Shown here: positions 53,753-61,552 of the stretch, in pieces | Layout: each line of letters opens with the position of its first letter | How positions within the stretch are numbered: the first letter of the stretch is position 1 | Assembly: GCA_016708125.1 (NCBI GenBank) | Contig: JADJGF010000001.1 | Coordinates: 2,130,001-2,194,000, forward strand | Source: Ignavibacteriota bacterium | GTDB lineage: Bacteria > Bacteroidota > Ignavibacteria > Ignavibacteriales > Melioribacteraceae | Direction of reading: 5' to 3' | DNA length: 64,000 nucleotides | Made by a program: the position numbers and the translations under genes | Notes under the pieces: model-generated | What the model was told of the DNA's origin: nothing | Database searches by the model: none | What the model saw: only the letters and a program-made list of their open reading frames with translations

Positions 53753-55502
53753 ACTCTACACCGCTCCAAACAATCTTTTTGAACCAGTAATTTTTCATCC
53801 TGGAATAAATATTATCTATGGCATTAAATCATCAGATGATAGCTCATTACATGGCATTGGTAAATCGTTAGTTCTTGATTTATTAGATTATGCTTTATTG
53901 TCATATTTCAATCCTCAAGGAACTACTCGTTTAAATCGTGCAGTAAATAAAAGTAAGTTAGGCAAACATATAATAATTCTTGAATTTTCAATAAATAAAG
54001 ATATTTATAAAATTTCACGTTCATTTACAAAACCTAATGAAGCAAATTTATTTATAAATAATAAGTTGATACACACTAAATCTGTAGTAAAACTCAGAGA
54101 TAAATTTGCCGATATAATTTTTTATCGCAATAATTACTCCGGTAAATTTGATACTAACTGGTATTATAAACTAATAAGCTTTTATCTTAAAATTCAGCAG
54201 ATTACCGATGAAAGATTTACTAATCCAATTAAATTCACTAATCGTCCTTATGATGAAATCTTAGTCTACTTATTCTATTTATTAAATCTAAACAATTCTG
54301 TTTTAGCAAAAAGTCTTGAAATTCAAACTAATAAATCAAATCTTGAAAAATCTCTTAATATCACTAAAGATTTTGTAACATCAACTTTTGAATTTCCAAA
54401 TCTTGCATCAGCAAAAACAAAAGTATCAACACTGAATAAGAAAATTAGTCAATTAAGTTCTGCAATTAAGAAGTTAGAAATTGATGAAGAGTATAGCTCT
54501 ACGCAAAAAGAATTAGATGAAATAACTTCAGAAATTAAACGTTCTCTATTCCTCAATCATTCAGCGGAAAGAAGATTATTGGAATTTGAAGACCTCTCTA
54601 ATAATAGTGATAGATTAAATACGGAACACGTTGAAGATATTTATTCTCAATATTCTTCAGATCCCAAACTTGCAACTTTCATCAAAAAATCTCTCGATGA
54701 TGCTAAAGAATTCCGTAGCAGTTTATTTTCATCTCGTAAAAATTTTGTCATGATAGAAAGAGATAGATTAAAACGTCAGATTGAAAAAAGAGAAAGAGAT
54801 ATTAATTCTCTAAAAACCAAACAAAGAAGGTTATTAAAACTCCTCGATTCAGAAAAAGCATTAGACGATATTAGTGCAGCATATGATAAATTATCAAATC
54901 TTGAAAGCGAAAGAAACCAAATCCGATCAAAGCTTGACTTGTTTGATCAATTAGAAGAAAGTATTAGTAAATTAAGTGATCAAGATTCACTTCTAAAAAT
55001 TGAATTTGATGAGTATATCTCAAAAATTGAAAAAGAACTTAACAATTTACGCAGCTTAATAAATGAAATTTATTCAGCAATTTTCGGTACAATTGATTAT
55101 GAATCTCTATTCTTTTTTACTCGTAACGAAAAGGAACATCGGCTAAAAATAAATGTTATTCCGGATGACAAATATTCTCACGGTAAAAATCAAGGTCGTA
55201 CCTTAGTTTTTGATCTTGCAGTTTTGTTTAACTCAATTGAAAATAAAGTAAATTCTCCCAAATTTCTTATACACGATGGCATTTTTGATTCTCTCGATAA
55301 CTCTCACTTTGTTGCTTTATATGAATATTGCGATAAAAAACTCAAAGAAAAAGTAGATTTCCAATACATAGTAACTCTAAATCAAAAATGGCAATCAGAA
55401 GACTTATTTAGCAGTTCTAAAACTGTTAATTTAGAACGTATTGAAAAAGATGCTGTAATTAATATTGAATCAGACAAAAGATTGTTAGGTGAGAAATTTT
55501 AA
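53739..55502 (+). CDS. ABC-3C-type / DUF2326 SMC-like ATPase
   Basis: A 587-residue ATPase of the DUF2326 family. Near the N-terminus is a P-loop region (YGIKSSDDSSLHGIGKSLVL, about residues 27-46), then DLLDYALLSYF. The middle (about 215-440) is a long coiled coil (KRQIEKRERDINSLKTKQRR). The C-terminal part has the ABC-like signature NQGRTLVFDLAVLFNS and a Walker B-like FLIHDGIFDSLDNSHF, followed by an H-like TLNQKWQ. Such ATPases work in DNA-associated conflict systems and pair with middle and effector components, as here. It ends 60 bases before hsdM. Confidence 0.85.
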   Translation: MKLIKLYTAPNNLFEPVIFHPGINIIYGIKSSDDSSLHGIGKSLVLDLLDYALLSYFNPQGTTRLNRAVNKSKLGKHIIILEFSINKDIYKISRSFTKPNEANLFINNKLIHTKSVVKLRDKFADIIFYRNNYSGKFDTNWYYKLISFYLKIQQITDERFTNPIKFTNRPYDEILVYLFYLLNLNNSVLAKSLEIQTNKSNLEKSLNITKDFVTSTFEFPNLASAKTKVSTLNKKISQLSSAIKKLEIDEEYSSTQKELDEITSEIKRSLFLNHSAERRLLEFEDLSNNSDRLNTEHVEDIYSQYSSDPKLATFIKKSLDDAKEFRSSLFSSRKNFVMIERDRLKRQIEKRERDINSLKTKQRRLLKLLDSEKALDDISAAYDKLSNLESERNQIRSKLDLFDQLEESISKLSDQDSLLKIEFDEYISKIEKELNNLRSLINEIYSAIFGTIDYESLFFFTRNEKEHRLKINVIPDDKYSHGKNQGRTLVFDLAVLFNSIENKVNSPKFLIHDGIFDSLDNSHFVALYEYCDKKLKEKVDFQYIVTLNQKWQSEDLFSSSKTVNLERIEKDAVINIESDKRLLGEKF

Positions 55503-55562
55503 TTTTAAGTAACTTTAAATAATTAACAGTTACATTTAGATTAACTAATTATAATTTTTATT

Positions 55563-57569
55563 ATGACCACCAAAAGCCTATTTACACTAATTTGGGATAT
55601 TGCAAATTATCTTAGACATGATTATAAACAAGCTGATTATGGCAAAGTAATTTTACCCATGACAGTTTTGCGACGGTTGGATTGTGTACTAGAACCGACT
55701 AAGGCTCAAATACTTGAATTATCCAAAGCGAATAAAGGAAAAAATGATTCAGTCCTTGATTTAATTATTACTAATAAAATTAAAATAAAATTTTTCAACA
55801 AAAGTAAATATGATTTTCAAAAATTATTAAAAGACCCAGATCATATTGCGGCAAATCTAAATAATTTCATTAATGGTTTTTCTTCAAATGCTCGTGAAAT
55901 TTTAGAATATTTCAGTTTTCAAGAACATATTGCTCGATTAGATGAAGCAAATTTACTTTTCTTAATTGTTAAAGAATTTGCAAAAGTTGATCTTAATCCC
56001 GAACAAGTTTCAAGTATTCAAATGGGCTATATTTTTGAAGATTTAATTAGAAGATTTTCAGAACTCTCTAACGAAACCGCCGGAGAACATTTTACTCCTC
56101 GTGAAGTTATTCGTTTAATGGTTAATATTCTTTTTAATTATGATGATGAAGCTTTAACAAAAGCTGGTATTGTTAGAACTTTGTATGATCCCGCATGTGG
56201 AACCGGGGGAATGTTATCTATTGCTGAAGATCATTTAAGGGATATGAATGAAGAAGCTCGTCTTGAAGTTTTTGGTCAAGAAATCAATCCTGAATCTTAT
56301 GCTATTTGTAAATCTGATATGCTTATAAAAGGTCAAAATGTTACCAATATAAAATTTGGTAATTCCTTTACAGTAGATGGTTTACCTGATGCAAAATTCG
56401 ATTACTTACTTTCAAATCCACCTTTTGGGGTTGAATGGAAAAAGGTTGAAAAGCAAATTAGAGACGAGCATGAAAAACGCGGATATTCTGGTAGATTTGG
56501 TGCCGGACTTCCAAGAATTAGCGATGGTTCATTCCTCTTTCTTCAACACATGATTTCTAAAATGAAAGAAGAAAATGGTGGTTCTCGTATTGCAATAGTT
56601 TTTAATGGGTCACCTTTATTTGCCGGTGGAGCCGGAAGTGGTGAAAGTGAAATTCGTAAATGGATTATTGAACATGATTGGCTTGAAGCTATTATTGCAT
56701 TACCAAATGATATGTTCTATAATACCGGTATTGCAACTTATATTTGGGTTGTAACTAATAGAAAACGTAAAGAACGCAAAGGCAAAATTCAACTTATCAA
56801 TTCTAACGGTGAAAAATTTTATTGCAAAATGACACCAAGTTTAGGCAATAAAAGAAACTATATTGATGATAACCAAATAGATCAAATATCTAAATTGTAT
56901 GGTGAATTTACTGAAAATGAATTCTGCAAAATTTATGATAATAATGAATTTGGTTTTTGGCGTATTACAGTCGAAAGACCATTAAGACTTAATTTCCAAA
57001 TTTCTGAAGAAAGAATAAATAATTTAAAAGAAGAATTAGGATTTATTAATCTTGCAAAATCAAAAAAGAAAGGTGAAGCTGGTTTAAAGGAAATTGAAGA
57101 AGGCGAATTATTACAAAATTCAATTTTAGAATTGTTAAATAAAAATGTTTCTGAAAATTTATGTAAAAATAGAGATGAGTTTACTTCCTTCATCACAAAC
57201 TTATTTGAAAAAGCAGAACTGAAATTAAACTCAACAATTCAAAAATTATTATTAAGTGCTTTATCAGAAAAAGATGAAACAGCAGAAATTTGCAAAGATA
57301 AAAATGGTAATTCTGAACCTGATACAGATTTAAGAGATTTTGAAAATGTACCCTTAAAAGATAATATTGAAGAATATTTTAAAAGAGAAGTTTTACCGCA
57401 TGTACCGGATGCTTGGATTGATGAAACAAAAACCAAAATTGGTTACGAAATCAATTTTACAAAATATTTTTATGTTTATAAACCTTTGAGAAATCTTGAA
57501 GATATTAAGCAAGATTTACTAAAACTTGAAACTGAATCTGAAAATCTATTAAAAGACATTTTAAACTAA
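55563..57569 (+). CDS. hsdM: type I restriction-modification system methyltransferase subunit HsdM
   Basis: HsdM transfers methyl groups to adenine within the HsdS-recognised target. At 668 residues it is longer than many because of a C-terminal extension (from about 500). The N-terminal HsdM_N domain has WDIANYLRHDYKQADYGKVI. The AdoMet motif is DPACGTGGM (Asp209 onward) and the catalytic motif NPPF is at Asn285, followed by FGVEWK. GRFGAGLPRISDGSFLFLQ is the next conserved block. It is the first gene of the hsd operon, 60 bases after the ABC-3C ATPase and one base overlapping the AlbA_2 gene (TAATG). Confidence 0.95.
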   Translation: MTTKSLFTLIWDIANYLRHDYKQADYGKVILPMTVLRRLDCVLEPTKAQILELSKANKGKNDSVLDLIITNKIKIKFFNKSKYDFQKLLKDPDHIAANLNNFINGFSSNAREILEYFSFQEHIARLDEANLLFLIVKEFAKVDLNPEQVSSIQMGYIFEDLIRRFSELSNETAGEHFTPREVIRLMVNILFNYDDEALTKAGIVRTLYDPACGTGGMLSIAEDHLRDMNEEARLEVFGQEINPESYAICKSDMLIKGQNVTNIKFGNSFTVDGLPDAKFDYLLSNPPFGVEWKKVEKQIRDEHEKRGYSGRFGAGLPRISDGSFLFLQHMISKMKEENGGSRIAIVFNGSPLFAGGAGSGESEIRKWIIEHDWLEAIIALPNDMFYNTGIATYIWVVTNRKRKERKGKIQLINSNGEKFYCKMTPSLGNKRNYIDDNQIDQISKLYGEFTENEFCKIYDNNEFGFWRITVERPLRLNFQISEERINNLKEELGFINLAKSKKKGEAGLKEIEEGELLQNSILELLNKNVSENLCKNRDEFTSFITNLFEKAELKLNSTIQKLLLSALSEKDETAEICKDKNGNSEPDTDLRDFENVPLKDNIEEYFKREVLPHVPDAWIDETKTKIGYEINFTKYFYVYKPLRNLEDIKQDLLKLETESENLLKDILN

Positions 57570-59206
57570 TGCCGTTACCTATTAACATAAATGAACTTAT
57601 TAATGGTAAATCTGTTGAGTGGGAACGCATAGAATTTAAAAAAGGTTGGAATCCCCAAAGAACTCTGCATTCTATTTGTGCTTTTGCAAACGATTTTAAT
57701 AATTGGGGCGGCGGTTATATAATTGTTGGTATTGAAGCAAACAACGGTCAGCCAATTTTACCTCCGCAAGGTTTAGAAATTTCACAAATTGATTCCATTC
57801 AAAAAGAATTAAATAATATTTGCAGAAGAATTATTCCAAATTACTTTCCGGTGGTAGAACCCGTAGATTTTCAAGGTAAGAAAATTTTAATTCTCTGGTG
57901 TCCCGGTGGTAGTAATCGTCCCTACAAAGCACCGGAAATTCTTAATGAAAATTCTCAATATCATTACTTTATCCGTAGATTTTCCTCAACTGTGCGCCCA
58001 ACTATTGATGAAGAACGTGAACTTATTGGAATGTCTAATCAAATTCCTTTTGATGACCAAGTTAATAATTTTGCCAAAGTTACTCATTTTGATTTAACTC
58101 AAATTAAACTATTTCTTAATGAAGTTAAAAGCGATCTTGAATTCGAAATTCCAAATCTTACCATTCAAGAAATTGCAAGAAAAATGAATATTGCCGAAGG
58201 TGCCGAAGAACATCTTTTACCTAAAAATGTAGGCATTTTATTTTTTGCTAAAAATCCTCAGCAATTTTTTCCTCAAGCAAAAATTGAAATTGTAACTTTT
58301 GTTGATGATGTTGGTGATAACTATTCAGAAAAAATATTTTCCGGTAGTTTACACAATCAGCTTAGAAACGCACTCAATTATATAAAAGTTAATATTATTG
58401 AAGAAAAAGTTGAGAAAGTTAAAGGTATAGCCGAATCCAATAGATTTTTTAACTACCCATTTGAAGCAGTGGAAGAATCTCTTGCAAATGCTGTTTTTCA
58501 TCGCGGATATAATGAAAATTCACCGATTGAAGTTAGAATTTACCCGGCAAAAATACATATTATTAGTTTTCCCGGTCCATTACCTCCGCTAAATAGAGAA
58601 AAACTTAGTTCCGGAGTTTTCGATATTCGTAAATACAGAAATAGAAGAATTGGCGAATTTCTTAAAGATCTTCACCTTACCGAAGGCAGAGCAACCGGAA
58701 TTCCTAAAATTAAAAAATCTCTTGAAAAAAATGGTTCTCCGGTACCAATTTTTGAAACTGATGATAACAGAACTTACTTTAAAACTACTCTTAAAATTCA
58801 TCCTAAATTTGAATATAAAGACTTAAAGAGTGTACAAGTCAGTGTACAAGTTAGTGAGCAAGCTAATTTGTTGTTAATAAATAACTTAGATGAGATTTTA
58901 AACAACTTAGACACTTTTGGTGAGCAAGTCAGTGAGCAAGTTAGGGCACAAGTTAGTATAAAAACTAAACCTAATAAAAAAGAGAATTTAATAAAAATTT
59001 TAAAGTATACTCTTTTAGAAAAAAGCAGATCAGATATATTAAAGGAATTAAGCTTAAGTGATAATTATCGTAATTATCATAATTATATATTCCCATTACT
59101 AGAAATTAACGTGATTGCTCAAACAATGCCGCAAAAGCCACAAAGTCCAAAACAAAAGTATATTGTAACTGATAAAGGTAAAAGATTGTTAGAGATTCTT
59201 GAATGA
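57569..59206 (+). CDS. AlbA_2 (Schlafen-like) plus HATPase_4 protein of the hsd operon
   Basis: A 545-residue protein with an N-terminal AlbA_2/Schlafen-type domain (VEWERIEFKKGWNPQR, ICAFANDFNNWGGGYIIVGI, YHYFIRRFSSTVRPT) and a GHKL-type ATPase part (EAVEESLANAVFHRGYNE as N box, RIGEFLKDLHLTEGRATGIP). A C-terminal winged-helix region ends the protein. Between them is a repetitive VQVSVQVSEQ stretch encoded by 12-base repeats. Proteins of this type are frequent between hsdM and hsdS and may bind nucleic acid or regulate restriction; the role is not settled. The start overlaps the hsdM stop by one base, and its stop overlaps the hsdS start by four. Confidence 0.88.
   Translation: MPLPININELINGKSVEWERIEFKKGWNPQRTLHSICAFANDFNNWGGGYIIVGIEANNGQPILPPQGLEISQIDSIQKELNNICRRIIPNYFPVVEPVDFQGKKILILWCPGGSNRPYKAPEILNENSQYHYFIRRFSSTVRPTIDEERELIGMSNQIPFDDQVNNFAKVTHFDLTQIKLFLNEVKSDLEFEIPNLTIQEIARKMNIAEGAEEHLLPKNVGILFFAKNPQQFFPQAKIEIVTFVDDVGDNYSEKIFSGSLHNQLRNALNYIKVNIIEEKVEKVKGIAESNRFFNYPFEAVEESLANAVFHRGYNENSPIEVRIYPAKIHIISFPGPLPPLNREKLSSGVFDIRKYRNRRIGEFLKDLHLTEGRATGIPKIKKSLEKNGSPVPIFETDDNRTYFKTTLKIHPKFEYKDLKSVQVSVQVSEQANLLLINNLDEILNNLDTFGEQVSEQVRAQVSIKTKPNKKENLIKILKYTLLEKSRSDILKELSLSDNYRNYHNYIFPLLEINVIAQTMPQKPQSPKQKYIVTDKGKRLLEILE
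58829..58965 (+). repeat. in-frame 12-base repeats coding VQVS/EQVS units
   Basis: Within the AlbA_2/ATPase gene, agt-gta-caa-gtc, agt-gta-caa-gtt and agt-gag-caa-gct follow each other at 58829-58864. A second block near 58919-58965 repeats gag-caa-gtc-agt, gag-caa-gtt and gca-caa-gtt-agt. All encode V/E-Q-V-S-like units. Copy-number change by slippage would add or drop four residues without shifting the frame. Confidence 0.6.
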
Positions 59207-60497
59207 AAAAATACCCAAAATACAAACCAACAAATATTGAATGGATTGGTGAAATTCCAAAAGATTGGTTGTTAATTAGATTCAGATTTTTAATCAATTA
59301 TCAAAAAGGGAAAAATCCAAAAGAATTGTTTTTGATTAATAATGGTAATAATCAAATCTATTTAACTATGGATTTTTTAAGGAACAGAGAAAATAGAACA
59401 TATTATGCTGAAAGTAAGAACGATCTGATAATTGTAAATGATGATGAATACTTACTTTTGTGGGATGGAGCAAATGCTGGTGAATTTATTAAAGCTAAAA
59501 ATGGCATTCTTTCATCTACAATGGCTGTTTTAAAATCAAAAAAAATAAAATCACACTTTAATTGGTACTTATATAAAACATATGAAATAATATTAAAGGA
59601 CTTCACAATTGGTATGGGCATACCCCATGTCAATTCTGAATTTTTAAAAAATTTGTTATTTCCCATTCCTTCAGAAAACGAACAAATCCAAATAGCAAAA
59701 TATTTAGACAAAAAACAACACAAATAGATAACCTAATTTCTATTAAGCAAAAACAAATAGAACTTTTAAAAGATGAACGCCAAGCAATAATAAACCAAGC
59801 TGTTACAAAAGGCTTAGATCCCAAAGTAAAATTAAAAGATACCGGAATTAAGTGGTTAGGTAAAATCCCACAACATTGGGAAGTAAAGAAATTGAAATAC
59901 TTAGTTGTGAAAGTTAATAGCGGTGTAACTCCAAGAGGTGGTTCTTCAGTTTACCAAAATACTGGTATCCCATTTTTACGTAGTCAAAATATTCACTTTG
60001 ATGGTTTAAAATTAGAAGACTTAGTTTACATTTCAGAAGAAATAGATTCAACAATGTCAAATAGTAGAACTAAATTTGATGATATATTACTTAATATAAC
60101 TGGTGCTTCAATAGGTCGCTGTTATTTTATTCCAAAATTTCTTTTACGTGTAAATGTGAATCAGCATGTTTGCTTAATCAGACCAAAACAATTTCAAATA
60201 AAAACAAAGTTTCTATACTATCTTCTTAGATCAAACATAGGTCAAACTCAAATAGACTTAAACCAAAATGGAGCAAATAGAGAGGGACTGAATTATGAGC
60301 AAATTAAAAATTTTACAATTCCTTTTCCATTAATTGGTGAACAACAAAAAATAATTAATTTTTTAGATGAAAAGACAAATTCAATACTTGATTCTGAAAA
60401 ATTACAAGAAAAACAAATTTATCTTCTTCAAGAATATCGTACAGCTTTAATTTCAAATGTTGTAACCGGTAAATTAGATGTGAGGGAGCAAAATTAA
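59203..60497 (+). pseudogene. hsdS: type I restriction specificity subunit HsdS, interrupted by a one-base frameshift
   Basis: The first frame (59203-59727, 174 residues) is a target-recognition domain starting PTNIEWIGEIPKDWLLIRF and ending PIPSENEQIQIAKYLDKKQ. It stops after an A6 run at 59710-59715. With one more A the sequence continues TTQIDNLISIKQKQIELL, DERQAIINQAVTKG (central helix), then the second recognition domain (KDTGIKWLGKIPQHWEVKKL ... FPLIGEQQKIINFLDEKT). The joined protein would be about 431 residues, the usual HsdS size with two TRDs. As drawn, TRD1 alone would be made, unless the homopolymer is misread or slips. Confidence 0.85.
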
Positions 60498-60499
60498 CT

Positions 60500-61537
60500 A
60501 TGACGCTATGCGTTGCTTGGTTAAGAAAAACAAATGATAAAAGTGAGGAAGAATTAGTTCTTGCAACTGATAGTTGCCTTTCTGGTGGTGAACGTTGGAA
60601 TACCGGTATTAAACTATTTGATTTTCAAAGAAAAGATTGTCTAATAGCATTTGCTGGCGAAACTTATAGAGCTTATCCTTTAATAATGAATGCAATTCAT
60701 TTAATAAAAACAAATCCTAATTTAGCTAATCCATATACATCATTAGAAACTATTAAAGATGAATTATGTAATTTATTTACAGAATTAACCAATGGCATTT
60801 ACAATCATGGTACACAGCAAATTGAGTCTCTCAAATCTGAAGCAAAATTTATTTTCGGTGGTTGGGATTACTTAACTCAATCATTTCTTTTATGGAATAT
60901 ATATTATGTTCATAAAGTTCAAAAATTCTTTAACGAACCAGTATACTTTGATGATGCCAATCCCGCATTTTTTATGGGTGATTCAGAAGAAGAAGCGTTA
61001 TCATTACTTCATAAAAAATTAGAAGCATTTCAAAAAACTGAAAATATAAATCTCGATATGGAACCTTTTCAAACTTTAAGGGACATTATTATTAATGAAA
61101 TAAATGATTCTGTTGCTGGTTCCATCCAACTAGCAAAAGTATACCGTTCTGGCACTAATGAATTTTTCGGTGTTTATTGGCCTTCAAGTGAAGGGAGACC
61201 TAATTTACATGGTCAAGACTATGAGCATCATTCAAGACCAAATGTAAGATATATTGATCCCGATACAGCTTCAATTATTCTTGAAGATCTTCCTTCAAAT
61301 TTTGAATATTTTGAAAATGATGAAAAGATAAAATCATATTCGGAAAAATATAAACCGTTTATTGAAAAATGTTATCCGGCAAATAAACTCAGTGATGAGC
61401 TTAATTCGATTGAAAGAGAAAAATTAACTTATTTACTTAAAAACATTACATATAAAAAATTCTTACATGATATAAAATTATCTGAAAAAGATTCAAATGA
61501 TGAAGATGATTTTCCATCAGATTCAAATCCAACATAG
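60500..61537 (+). CDS. proteasome-like Ntn-hydrolase candidate encoded between hsdS and hsdR
   Basis: A 345-residue protein of no annotated family known to me. Its N-terminus MTLCVAWLR would expose Thr2 after Met removal. LVLATDS places Asp24 and GIKLFDF places Lys38 in positions corresponding to the proteasome beta-subunit catalytic set (Thr1, Asp17, Lys33), and the following CLIAFAGETYRAYPLI matches the strand-turn-helix of HslV/proteasome. Later EAKFIFGGWDY, AFFMGDSEEEA and NDSVAGSIQLAKV match the equivalent middle and C-terminal motifs (Asp203, Gly207). The last 120 residues are an extension without recognised fold. It begins two bases after hsdS and 15 bases before hsdR, so it is certainly part of the operon. 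The fold call is by eye. Confidence 0.6.
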   Translation: MTLCVAWLRKTNDKSEEELVLATDSCLSGGERWNTGIKLFDFQRKDCLIAFAGETYRAYPLIMNAIHLIKTNPNLANPYTSLETIKDELCNLFTELTNGIYNHGTQQIESLKSEAKFIFGGWDYLTQSFLLWNIYYVHKVQKFFNEPVYFDDANPAFFMGDSEEEALSLLHKKLEAFQKTENINLDMEPFQTLRDIIINEINDSVAGSIQLAKVYRSGTNEFFGVYWPSSEGRPNLHGQDYEHHSRPNVRYIDPDTASIILEDLPSNFEYFENDEKIKSYSEKYKPFIEKCYPANKLSDELNSIEREKLTYLLKNITYKKFLHDIKLSEKDSNDEDDFPSDSNPT

Positions 61538-61552
61538 TATTGGAGATATTAA

